Translations under genes and position numbers: made by a program
Shown here: positions 9,815 through 19,879 of the stretch, piece by piece
Position numbering within the stretch: the stretch's first letter is position 1
Layout of the letters: every line of letters begins with the position of its first letter
The notes under the pieces: model-generated
The model's input: the letters and a program-made list of their open reading frames with translations, nothing else
Database searches by the model: none
Told to the model about the DNA's origin: nothing
Assembly (NCBI GenBank): GCA_049999725.1
Contig: JBNGIS010011977.1
Location: 1-22,357, forward strand
Direction of reading: 5' to 3'
From: Haplomitrium mnioides
Taxonomy: Eukaryota; Marchantiophyta; Haplomitriopsida; Calobryales
DNA: 22,357 nucleotides

Positions 9815-10130
9815 GAATATGATAAATGACAGTCTATCTACATTTCACAAAAAGTTTTGACAATGGCGTCTTTGCCATCAGATGTCACCAAGTCTCAAGT
9901 AGTCTATGCATACCATAAAGAGCTTGTTTCTCTTTGTTCTACTAGTGCTTATGGTGACTCAGTAGCTATTTGAGAGATTGGAAAGTCCTGACAGGATTTT
10001 CTTACAACTGTAGATGCTCAAGCTTTTCAATAATTTAATCTAGATGACGTTATTTGTTTTAAAGAGGAGAAGACTAATAAAGAAGTAGCAGAATGATGTA
10101 TTTTTTCATATAATAAATATTTAATTTCAA
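9815..10130 (+). pseudogene. Decayed 78-codon frame, copy 1 of an unidentified family
   Basis: ATG at 9863 opens MASLPSDVTKSQ. The frame holds to TGA 10094-10096 with internal stops at codons 37 (TGA), 43 (TGA) and 57 (TAA). A minus-strand homologue at 17471-17238 has exactly the same 78-codon length, about 65% identical bases without gaps and about 44% identical residues. Shared words are MASLP, DVT, SQ, DFL, DAQA and NLD. Homology continues upstream at about 80% over the 49 bases before the ATG and reads in frame there too (LMQN, EYD, SIYI, LTMASLP). The ATG may therefore be internal to a longer protein. An AATAAA-like word follows at about 10113. I do not recognise the family. It is a broken copy. 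Confidence 0.6.
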
Positions 10131-10949
10131 AAAAATATGAAGTCTGAGGTCTCGTAGATGCATGTATTTTAATAAATGATCTTTTATTCAAATAACATCT
10201 AATATATATGTTATTAAGTTCCTACTTGACGAGCTACTTTGTTAGAATAAATGATATTTGAATAAAAATTTGTATCTTATGTAAGATACAAGCAAGGAAG
10301 TTCATGTTGGCATGGAAGTTTGTGTTCAAAAGATGTATATTTGGAGACAAGTAGTCTTGGCATGTCATATTTATTTTTTGGTTTTTTGTTGATCTTCTTA
10401 TAATGCATATTACAATTATGAAATAGGAAGTTATCCTTCACCTAAGTTACTTATGTGATTTTATTTCTAGAATCCATTTGTGTGAGTTATAAGAGATTGA
10501 ATGTATGCGTGCATAGGAGTGTCGGATTGACTTTAATTGAAAAGGATCATGTTTTGTAGATATACGTACAAAAATCTATGCAAGTATAGATTTTTATTTT
10601 TATCTTTTCTATAAGTAGTTAGAAGTTGAAAATATATGTTAGTAGATTCTAGATGAAGATACCAGTACTTGTCTCAACATCGTATTTTGTTTGAATTTAT
10701 TTTGAGTAAATGTTTTAGGTTTTTGTAAGCTAAAGGCCTTCTGAATATTGTAAAAAATATATAATGATTTAAGTTTAACATGTTTTTTTAATCTTCTATT
10801 TAGATTGCTTATCTTGCTGTAATATAATATCTTGAAACTCATGTTTTTGCTAAATATTGAGTATAAATGTTTTTCCAATGTTCTAAGTATCTGAATATAG
10901 CAAATTTCAGTTTAAAAAAATTCATTTTCGGTAACAAAAATTCAAAATT
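10131..10949. other. AT-rich spacer, no gene
   Basis: The stretch contains no recognisable coding, RNA gene or LTR signal apart from the small foldback at 10182-10291. It ends at the assembly gap. A 79-codon minus-strand frame at 10639-10878 is Lys/Asn/Phe-rich, as expected for chance frames in AT-rich DNA. Confidence 0.5.
10182..10291. repeat. Small nested foldback and adjacent hairpin
   Basis: TTTTATTCAAATA at 10182-10194 pairs perfectly with TATTTGAATAAAA at 10255-10267. Inside it, AATAACAT and ATGTTATT form a second stem around AATATAT-rich sequence. Directly after it, TTGTATCTTA (10270-10279) and TAAGATACAA (10282-10291) form a 10-bp hairpin with a TG loop. This may be a tiny MITE relic or simply AT-rich palindromes. 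No target duplication was recognised. Confidence 0.45.
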
Positions 10950-11049
10950 NNNNNNNNNNNNNNNNNNNNNNNNNNNNNNNNNNNNNNNNNNNNNNNNNNN
11001 NNNNNNNNNNNNNNNNNNNNNNNNNNNNNNNNNNNNNNNNNNNNNNNNN
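10950..11049. other. Assembly gap of exactly 100 N
   Basis: One hundred N bases are the usual placeholder for a scaffold gap of unknown size. Array block B begins a few bases after it, so the array probably continues into missing sequence and its true length is unknown. Confidence 0.98.
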
Positions 11050-11061
11050 GTTCATAGATTG

Positions 11062-13240
11062 AAGTGGTAACTATTAATTGTAGAACAAATGTAAGGGAAT
11101 TTTACATTCAAATGCACATGCTTGTCTACCAAAAAAAAAATGCATTGGTGGAAAAAATACAAGGTAACTTCATATTCAATTGCATATAGTTTTCAACAAA
11201 ATAACTAAGACAAATGCAAGAGAACTTCATATTTAGTTGTATATGCTTGGCATAAAAACAACCTACATCCGTGAGACAAATGCAAAGGAGCTTCATATAG
11301 AATAGCATATGTTTGTCAAAAAAATATCCTACAATGGTGAGACAAATGCAAGGAACTTTATATTCAATTGCATATGCTTGTCGACAAAATAACACACAAT
11401 GGTGAGACAAATGCAAGAGAACTTCACATTCAATAGCATATGTTTACCGAGCAAATAGCCTACAATGGTGAGATAAATGCAAGGGTTCTTGATATTTAAT
11501 TGCATATGCTTACCAACAAACTTGTCTATAGTGGTGAGACAAATGCAACGGAACTTAATATTCAATTGCATATGCTTGTCAACAAAATAGCCTTTGATCG
11601 TAAGATAAATGCAACAGAAACTAATATTCAATTGCATATATGGGTTGACAAAGTGGCCTACAATAATGAGACAAATGTAAAGGAACTTCATGTTCAATTG
11701 CATATAGTTGTCAACAAAATAGCTTACATTAGTGAGACAAATGCAAGAGAACTGCATTTTCAATTACATATGCTTGTCAACAAAATAGCCTACAAAATTT
11801 TGACAAATACCAAAGGTTTTATATTCAATTGCATATGCTTGTCAAAAAAAAAATCAAAAATGGTGATACAAATGCAAGGGAAATTCATATTCAATTCCAT
11901 CTGCTTGTCCACAAAACAACCTACATTAGTGTGACAAATGCAAGGGAGTTTCAAGTTCAATTGCACATGCTTGTTGGCAAAATAGCCTATGATGGTGTGA
12001 AAAATTCAACATAGCTTCATATTCAATTGCTACTCGTTGTCGACAAAATGCCTACAATGGTGAGATAATACAAAGGAAAATTCAATTGCATATGCTTGTT
12101 GACAAAACAACCTAGATCAATGAGACAAATGCAAGAGAACTTCATATTCAATTGCATATGCTTGTTGAAAAAACAGCCTATAATGTTGAGACAAATACAA
12201 GGGAACTTCATGTTCACTTGCATATACTTGTTGAAAAAATAGCCTACAATATTGAGACAATTGCAAAGGAATGTTATGTTTAATTGCATATGCTTGTCAA
12301 CAAAATGGCCTGCAATGGTGAAACAAATGCAAGGAAAGTTCAAATTCAATTGCATTTTCTTGTCAACAAAATAACCTACATTGGTGAGACAAACACAAGG
12401 GAACTTCATGTTCAATTACATATGCTTGCCAACAAAATAGCCTATATTGGTGAGATAAATGCAAAAAAAGCTTCATATGAATTTGCATATGGTTTTCAAC
12501 AAAATCACCTAAAATGGTGAAAAGAATACAAGGGAACTTCATAATCAATTGCATATTCTTGTCCATTGACAAAAAAAACTACAATGGTACAATGGTGAGA
12601 TAGATGTAAGAAAAATTCATATTCAATTGCATATAATTGTCGACAAAACAACCTATATTGGTGAGACAAATATAAGGGAGCTTCAAATTTAATTTCATAT
12701 GCTTGTTGACAAAATAGCCTACAATTATGAGAGAAATGCAAGGGAACTTTATCATCAATTGCATATGCTTGTCAAGAAAATAGCCTATATTTAGCAGAAC
12801 AAATGCAAGAGAGATTCATTTTCATTTGTACATGCTTGTCAAGAAAACAACCTATATTGGTGAGACAACTGCAAGGGATCTTTATATTCAATTATATATG
12901 TTTGTCGACAAAAATAGCCTGTAATAGTTAGACAAATGCAAGGGAAGTTTGTATTCAATTGCACAAGCTTGCTAACAAAATAGCCTACAAATATCAGACA
13001 TATGGAAGAGAACTTCATTTTCAACAACATATGCTCCTCAACAAAAGAACCTACATTGGTGAGACAAATGTCAGAGAACTTTGTAATCAATTGCATATTA
13101 TTGTCGACAAAATAACCTATACTAGTAAGACAAATACAATGTAGTTTCTTATTCAAATGCATATGCTTGTCGACTAAATAGCCAATAGTGGTGAGACGAA
13201 TGTAAGGGAATTTCATTTTCAATTGCATATAATAGCCTCT
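11062..13240 (+). repeat. 66-bp tandem repeat array, block B (about 33 units)
   Basis: The period and orientation are the same as at 3456-6689, but nearly all units are of the subtype with TTCATATTCAATTGCATATG. The CTCAATATTGAG subtype is essentially absent. Long open frames result on both strands: 144 codons at 11500-11934 plus and 11329-11763 minus, and 161 codons at 12839-13324 minus. The plus peptide repeats every 22 residues, including NKIAYNGETNARELHIQLH in the best units. Units differ by indels and stops, so I read it as a satellite, not as a gene. The block ends at about 13240 in unrelated sequence. Confidence 0.92.
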
Positions 13241-16200
13241 ACTTTGAACTAGGAATAGGAAACTCAAAACATGAACCTTTTTTTTCTTCAAAAAGATCAT
13301 CATTTTCAAACTAAATAAACACAAAAATGAGGTTATTTTTCCAGAAAAAACTATATAAGCCTTTGTGCTTTATTTTATTTTTGTTTTAGCAAGCTTGATA
13401 GAGTAAGAAGCAATTTCATTATGTGAAGTTGAATGATATTCCTAGTTTTATGAAAATATTAGAAATCTATGAAATATAAAATTATGGTTTGTTTTCACAA
13501 AAACTTGTAGTTTTCACTGATTATAATTCAAAGCTCAAAAATTGAAATATATGCTAAAATAAGTTATTTTAAAATAAATTTGGTTGCACAAACTCTATGC
13601 GTGTTTAGAGATTATGCCACTAAAAACTTATTCTTTTGAAAAATAAATAGAAAACTTGAAGAAAAGCCCATGCGGACTAGAAGTCAAGGGAATCAGTTTG
13701 GAATCCCAAAGCACACAAACGAACAAAACTAAACAAAACCAAACCTTGTATGGATTTTGGAGCTCTATTTTGAAGTTCAAGCAAGAAATGAGCTTTCCTT
13801 TATAGCTCAAATCTATGCATCTAAAAGGTCAAGTAGTCATGTTTTAGAAGGTTTAAGCAATTCAAAATCTTTTACAATTCAAAGATTCATATACGCAATT
13901 GAGTCATAGTTCAAAATCAAAAGGCTGGTGGGTTTAGAGATTTACTTTAGAGTCTAAATAGGCAGCAAGCTCTAAGTTTTGGACCAGAATCTACAAAACA
14001 AAAGGTTTCGAGTTCAACAAAAAGGTCTTGAACAATTTAGAATCTAAGTTCTATAAGGTAGTTTTTGTATGTACAAGGTTCATGGTTTTGTATTAGAGTC
14101 TAGGAGGACTTCAAAGAGGTCTTCAAAGAGCTCGCTCAAGTGAATGGTGAAGATCTAAGCCCAAAGGTCTAGCAAGCTCATCAAGTCACTCTCCATTGAA
14201 CTCTTGAGTTTAGTGTTCATGTCTTGAAGAAATGCAACAAAAAAATGAATAGAAATCTAGGAAGTAGTGTAGAATTCTGCATCTAAGTGGTAGTGTACAT
14301 TTCGTGTGGAATTCGTGCACTCAAGACTTAAGGAAGCCATTGGGAGCATGGGCTCTTGAAGACTAACTCCAAATCCCACGCATGATGTTTTCAAATGAAA
14401 CACTCTCTTTGATATTTTCTCATAAAAAAATCTAAAGAAGGAGCCTAAAGAATTGTTGCTCACATTGCGATCGAATACAACAAAACAACAAATAGAAATC
14501 AATCCACATGCATAGATTTCTTATAGAATTCATGTGCTCATGTGCAAAGGACTTCAAAGAGCCCATGCACACATAGGCGGGCAGAAAAACTAAAAGTCTA
14601 TATGCACATTGGGTTTGGAAATCTAGTGCTTTGTGAAGGGGAAGGATGCAAACAATCGTGAGTCCGATGGCTGGATTTGGCAGCAAGGGACCTTGGAGTT
14701 GAAAACAGATTGCGTAGAGATTCCCATTTTACCAAATATTTTTTCAATTAGTAGAAATCTGTTGTAATGTTAGCTTCTGCTCGAGTTCTCACGCAAACCT
14801 ACAATCCTCATTGCCACTCTTTTTTGTTCTCTCTTTCCTTGCATTTGCTCATCATTGCTGAATTTCTTCTTGAACTACACACTCAAGGTGTCATTGAGTC
14901 GCTCTCCTTTCTGTTGTTTTTGTTGGTGTTAGGGTTTCTCAATTGCACCAAAGCTTCACTCTATTGAAGTAGCAAGACTTCTTGATTGTAGCAGGTCATT
15001 TGATTGCAGCATCTAACATATGATTACAAAGATGACATCTTGAACAAAGACTCACATCGCAAGCACTTTCTTTGGGTCAATAGTTATTTCTGATAAATGA
15101 AACCAACCTAAGCAATACCCATGCATTGTATCAATAATATTTGTCTTGTCCCGCAATGCATGGTATACCTCGACCCAAATAAGTTTCAATGAAATGAGGA
15201 CGATTCTAAGGAAATTGTCCCTTTGCGGTAGGCCTTACAACCATTGTATAATTTGTTGTGTTTGCAAGCTCCACCAAAGAATTTTTTGTCTAGGATTTTT
15301 TGATAGATCCCACTACCAGTACAAGCTTAACAACACCATTAAGAAACGTTAGGTAATAGCATGCAATACGTCAAGACTATTTAAGAATTGCTAAGTGAGT
15401 AAATGCATCAATGTACACTTTGTCGGATTCATTGCTCAACATAATGTAATGGAAAAATTTTTAGTACACAGATGTTTGTAGAACTAGCTTTTCTTACAGT
15501 TCCATCACATCAATCGCAAAATGTTGTAGCATATCTCAATTGCAAATTTGTGAACAATTTCGGCCACCGCATCCAAAATTGACCAAGGACGCAAGTGGTG
15601 GTGTTGAAAAATAAAAATTACAAAATTGGTATTCTTTATAGGCGGAAAATATGCCGGACTCAATGCTCTTAATATTAAGTGCAGTAATACAAAAGACTTA
15701 TGTTAATCAGTTTTTTTGTGTCACTAAGAGCTTCCAGAACTCAAAATACTACTAACTACATTCTTCCTCTCTTTTTCAAGTTTACATTTGCAGACCATAA
15801 TACTCTCCCTAGCATTGCAAATATCTTCAATGACTTCCATTGAATAACCATGAATTTCACTCTATGCATAAAAGTTAATCATCATCATGTCACAATAAGT
15901 GTACAAGCTTAGTTACAAAGTTTCCGATGTGTTTGAAAGCTTTTGATCTCTAGAAAGACTTGATAATTGTAGTAGGTTTAACAAACATGTCTTCCATATA
16001 GTTGTTGCTTAACGACTGTAAGAGATAGACTTGTATTTGGTTATAATTGTTCACAATTTGAAAAGTCACTTGCTTGATAGTCGAGAACAACTTCTCCAAG
16101 GAAAATTGTGTTGTTCAATAGAGCCCACATAAGAGTTGGTAATTAGTAAATATGATGGACAACAACTTCTCCATGATTCAAGGAAGCATAGGTCCTTGAT

Positions 16201-17200
16201 AGCAATGGAATCATGAGTATACTAAATCTAGTTTAAAGAGTCTTTAGGACCATTTTTTATGTCGTTGAAGAAGCCAATCATAGTAATGAAGTTCATAATC
16301 TTTGAAGCTTACATAACTACTACTTTGAACGAAGAACAACAACTGAGTTCTTGTTGTATTTTGTGTTGAATTTTTTTTTCAAAATTTCGCTTCAAAAATT
16401 ACATTTTTTGATAGCTACAAAATTTTTCATCAAAACAAAAATTATTCAACCTGAAATTTGGTTTATTAAGATATCTATTGTGTTTTAGAAAAACTTCAAT
16501 GTTTAATATTTGGTAAGAAAAGAATAATAAAAATATTATTGTAAAATGAAAAAAAGAGAGAATATTGAAAACACATGATAAAGTTATATAGTCATATTTT
16601 AATATTTTTGTATAATTTCAAAAAAGAAACCTTCAAGATAAAAAATCCTAAAACATTTAAGAAGAACAAATCAAAAAAAAAGACAATGCTTCAACATGCA
16701 CTGATATATAAATCTCTAATCTAATAAGAGTTGCTTTGAACTTTTATTTACTTTTGTAACAGATAAAAACAAAAAAGAAGAGCTATGCTTACATAGACTT
16801 CAAGCTTGCATATCATAAAAAGTTGATGTCTTTAATCAAAATCAATACGACATTCTTAAGCACATAGCAAATGAATCATTAATAACTCAAAAACTTGAAT
16901 ATCTAAAATAAAATCACAAAAATGACTCACATGTAGAAAGATGTCGTTATTGAAGATTGTAATAAATGTAACGAGCAGCTCACAAAAAAACCAAAAACTC
17001 ATGATTGAAGAAAACTTGTGCAAAAATCCAAATTAGTTGAAAGGGAACTTCCATGCAAGCATAGACTTTGTTGCTAATTTTTACAAAAACGAATGGGTTT
17101 TATTCAAAAATCATTTTCAAAACAAAAAGAGATTGTCAAGAAAGTACTCAATAACTATTATTTTGAATGCTACAAGAATATAGATCAAACACAAAACATT
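13241..17200. other. AT-rich intergenic DNA, no supported gene
   Basis: Nearly 4 kb without a recognised gene. Words such as CCCATGCACACATAGG near 14555 echo the hairpin-cluster repeats. A hydrophobic 66-codon frame (14767-14967 plus) contains the 5'-UTR-like word TTAGGGTTTCTC and is not trusted. On the minus strand a stretch near 15180-15100 reads WVEVYHALRDKTNIID in an open piece. It vaguely recalls the C-terminal region of hAT transposases but shows no diagnostic motif. A 10-bp inverted repeat, CCATGCATTG/CAATGCATGG, lies at 15119-15163. From 16360 to 17090 the sequence is nearly pure AT-rich low complexity. Confidence 0.45.
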
Positions 17201-17204
17201 TTCT

Positions 17205-17540
17205 ATAAGAAATACTTTATTATTTACAAAATGTACATCACTCTACAGCTTCAGCTTCAGCCTTGTTCTCTTCAAGAGGAATGGTCTTGTCCAAATTGAC
17301 AAACACAGAAGCTTGGGCATCTGCAACCACAAGAAAATCATGTCAGAACTTTTCAGTCCCAAAAATTGCATTAGAATCACAAGAAGCACCAGCCATACCA
17401 TGACGAATAAGCTTCTTATAGTGTGTGTCAACAAATTGTGATTATGTGACATCATATGGCAAAGAAGCCATCGTCAAAATTCTTTGAGGAATATAGATAG
17501 ACTAACGTCTATCATATTCCAGAAGAATGCAATTCTGCAT
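17205..17540 (-). pseudogene. Decayed 78-codon frame, copy 2 of an unidentified family
   Basis: Read on the minus strand, ATG at 17471 opens MASLPYDVT. The frame runs to TGA at 17240-17238, again 78 codons, with stops at codon 10 (TAA) and codon 43 (TGA). The codon-43 TGA also stands in copy 1 at 9863-10096. An acidic Ala/Glu-rich end (LEENKAEAEAVE) precedes the final TGA, and AATAAAGTATTTC follows as a possible polyadenylation signal. Upstream in-frame residues (PFVFKLMQN, LEYDRR, SIYIPQRILT) match copy 1, so the protein originally extended further 5'. It lies just downstream of the putative exons at 17770-18630 on the same strand and may be their last exon. Function unknown. Confidence 0.6.
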
Positions 17541-17769
17541 CAACTTGAAAACAAATGGTCAATGAAAAAATTATACAAGACTTGAGGCTTTTGGTAAAGA
17601 TTCATAGAAGCATCATCTCATGGACTCAACAACGTGGAGACAAGTCGTCATGCAGCAGTTCCTATAGTACCACTAGACTACATCTCTAATCAAACAGCTT
17701 GCATGCTTAAAGCAGTTGCCCATGAATTCAACTTTTATGATTTTTTATATTAGTGTGAACGGCCTTCTG

Positions 17770-17851
17770 TCACACAGAATCTCATGTCTGCATCTGCACT
17801 GCCTCGCTCCAATGCATAGTTCATGTAAGTTCAGTAGAAATAGCTAGGCAG
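17770..17851 (-). pseudogene. Putative decayed exon C, unidentified
   Basis: A good acceptor-like sequence, GCATTTTCAG, ends at 17852 on the minus strand. It is followed by a stretch reading LPSYFY, a TGA, then TYMNYALERGSADADMRFC. Composition is protein-like, unlike the AT-rich surroundings. It could belong to the same broken gene as the stretches at 17934-18020 and 18094-18630. The exon reading is inference, and the family is not recognised. Confidence 0.3.
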
Positions 17852-17933
17852 CTGAAAATGCTTCGTATTATTTGTCAAGAATGGTCACTTGCATCTTCAA
17901 ATTGTAGATTAAAAAGCTTCATGCTCTACTTAC

Positions 17934-18020
17934 CCTCCTTTGTCTAGTAGCCCATTGTTGAGTACTCGTGAGTGTGAGCAATTCTAGGGCCTTTCGAATT
18001 ATGAATGTTGGTTTTTTCCA
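17934..18020 (-). pseudogene. Putative decayed exon B, unidentified
   Basis: The minus-strand reading gives NSKGPRIAHTHEYSTMGY, one TAG, then TKE. It ends at a consensus 5' splice site, AGG|GTAAGT, with its G at 17933. A T-rich stretch between 18117 and about 18020 could be the preceding intron. No clear acceptor was fixed. Same strand and spacing as the neighbouring coding-like pieces. Family unknown. Confidence 0.3.
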
Positions 18021-18093
18021 TGTAGTAATCAAAACAAAAAAATCAAACATTGTACAAAAAGTACAAGAAATGGAAACAAGATAAACTAGAACA

Positions 18094-18630
18094 TTAAAAA
18101 ATCAAAACAAAACTTACTAGATGTTGTGGTTGATAACACAACAAAATTTCAAAAGTGCACCCTCCACCATACCGTTGTAAAGAATGAATAATCACGAAAG
18201 ACCAAAAATCGAAGGTAGTTGCAACTGCAAAAGAAGGGACCATGTCAAAAATATCATCTCTAGTAGAGGGCTGGAAGTTATCATGCTTACATTCCTTTGG
18301 GTTGTACTCATAAGAAATATCAGTAATTGCTAAAGTGAAACTTCTTGGTTTCACCAAGCCCTTCAATCGTCAAGCATTGGACTCGTTGTGGACTTGAAAA
18401 TACGCCATGTAGAGTCCGTTAATATAGAACATTAAGTCATGGTCTTATTCTTGAAACCCTCCTTTGGCTAGAGGGACAACAACGTCATTTTGCTGCCTTG
18501 ACTTCCACTCTCTAGCTCTCTTGTAGTGGAGCAGAAAGGTAGGAGGGTATGACACCAAGGTTCGGGCTTGGTCTTGATTTTCTGAGGCTTCTTCAACCTG
18601 AGATCTCCTTTTCCCTTTAGCAGTAGATGT
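18094..18630 (-). pseudogene. Decayed coding region fused to gypsy integrase, unidentified (putative exon A)
   Basis: On the minus strand one frame continues from the gypsy integrase phrase FKLLSTSTA into KGKRRSQVEEASENQDQ, then LLHYKRAREWKSRQ, a TAA at 18447-18445, INGLYMAYFQVHNESNA, a TGA, GLVKPRSFTLAITDISYEY and a hydrophobic FDFWSFVIIHSLQRYGGG stretch. A consensus donor, CTA|GTAAGT (G at 18117), stands near the end of the open part, followed by T-rich intron-like DNA. This text replaces the part of integrase that should carry the catalytic Glu. It is not a known integrase, chromodomain or envelope sequence to my knowledge. It may be a captured host gene fragment, an extra ORF of the element, or unrelated DNA joined by deletion. 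Confidence 0.45.
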
Positions 18631-19070
18631 GCTTAGAAGTTTGAACAACTCTCACCAAAACTTTCCCATGAAGCGCAGATCCCTATCATTTATTAACACC
18701 TTGGGCATTCCATGGTGATGGAAGATAGTATCAAAGTAAAATTTTGCCAATTGTGGAGCATCTATTGTATCCACTATCGATGCTAAATGAATCTATTTGC
18801 TGAGCTTTTCCACAAACACCATAATGACAATAAACCTATGAGGTATAGTTGGAAGTGAAGTGACAAGATCCAAACTTACATATTCCCAACAAGCAGTAAG
18901 ATCTGGTAGTGGCTAAAGAAGTCTCGCTGGATTTTGATTTGAAGCTTTGTTTTGTTGACAACTTTCGCACAAATAAACAAAACCACAAACATCTCGAGCC
19001 AAGTTAGGCCACCACCAAGCGCGTTGAAGCAACTCTATAGTTTTATCTACTCCAAGATACTATAAGATAG
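18620..19070 (-). pseudogene. Gypsy integrase, truncated before the catalytic Glu
   Basis: A degenerate zinc-binding region shows RAWWWPNLARDV and CESCQQNKA, where CxxC is kept and the His pair is not clear. The core follows with YVSLDLVTSLP (first Asp at 18868-18870), IVIMVFVEKLSK, FHHHGMPK and INDRDLRF (second Asp at 18685-18687), then KFW and FKLL. In the family this is followed by STAYHPQTDGQ and the third acidic residue. Here the text leaves the family after STSTA. A TGA precedes ELFKLL. This enzyme normally inserts the element DNA into the nuclear genome. Confidence 0.88.
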
Positions 19071-19239
19071 GAATGTCATGTGCTTCTTGCAAACAAGCCA
19101 TTCAAAGTATATCATCTTGCAAAACATATATTTAATAGCCTTGATAGAGAATACCATCTTGAATAGAAAAGGAATGATACTCACTATCTTTGACAGCTAA
19201 TCATGCTCGAACAACTCTAAAAAAACATCTTCTTGTAGC

Positions 19240-19700
19240 TTTTAGCGATAACTCGCACTAGTTGCCTCATCCAAGTGTAATATACTAATGTTAACAACCT
19301 CCATTGTATTCACTTGATGATTTGGCCTTCGTGAAAATGCATTAGAAATGGTGTGGAACCCTCCAAGCTTGTATTCTAACTTAATATCAAAGAGTTGCAA
19401 TTGATCTTCATATCAGTGATCACGACTTGTCATATTTTCCAAATGGATTGCTTCTAACAATGGCTTGTAATCTATGCACATAAGCACAAATCTTCCCAAA
19501 AATAGTGTTTCCACACTTTTGTAGCATACATCATTGCCAATTGCTCTCGATCCCTTGTAGAATAATTTCTACCCACCGCATTTAATCGACGTGACATGAA
19601 GGCAATTGGATGAAGTCCATCCTCAAACTCTTGGTGCAAAAATGCTCTAATAGCAAAGTTAGAAGCATCAAAATCAATTATGCAATATGTCTTTGGATCA
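19240..19700 (-). pseudogene. Gypsy RNase H domain
   Basis: The visible order is FDASNFAIRAFL (Asp at 19668-19670), LHPIAFMSRRLN, NYSTRDREQLAMMYA with the catalytic Glu, FVLMCIDYKPLL (Asp at 19470-19472), and the connector phrase LEYKLGG with NAFSRRPN. In the live family the last phrase reads close to ADALSR. A frameshift separates the Glu and the last Asp. The domain degrades the RNA strand of the RNA/DNA hybrid. Confidence 0.85.
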
Positions 19701-19879
19701 TATGGCTGTAGAATAGGATGAGAAGAGACAACATCTTTGAGTTTCTAAAATGCCGCTTGCTCTTTGGCGATCTATTGAAACTTGACCTTCTTGCAGAGTA
19801 GATCTGCAAGTGGTGCAACAATATGCGCATAATAATGGATGAATCGTCGATAAAAGCTTGCCAATCCATCGAAGGCTCT

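Noticed and set aside
3456-13240. CRISPR-like array
   Set aside because: Units are contiguous 66-bp tandem copies without unique spacers, and the context is a plant nuclear genome.
11126-13324. Long open frames on both strands (up to 161 codons) with repeated MQLN/CICLTIVGYF or IAYNGETN patterns, as possible repeat-protein genes
   Set aside because: They follow from a 66-bp period that lacks stops. Neighbouring units carry stops and out-of-phase indels, both strands are open alike, and no promoter or conserved start is seen.
14767-14967. 66-codon hydrophobic frame as a small membrane protein
   Set aside because: It overlaps a pyrimidine-rich, 5'-UTR-like stretch. The hydrophobicity follows from the T-rich composition and nothing supports translation.
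15080-15620. Minus-strand words resembling an hAT transposase (WVEVYHALRDK, HFAIDVME)
   Set aside because: No diagnostic hAT motif could be aligned over a useful length, the frames change repeatedly and no terminal inverted repeats were found.
18094-18648. Envelope-like gene of a gypsy element (position after integrase)
   Set aside because: The integrase is truncated, and no signal peptide, cleavage site or fusion-type membrane segment pattern is seen. One hydrophobic stretch is not enough.
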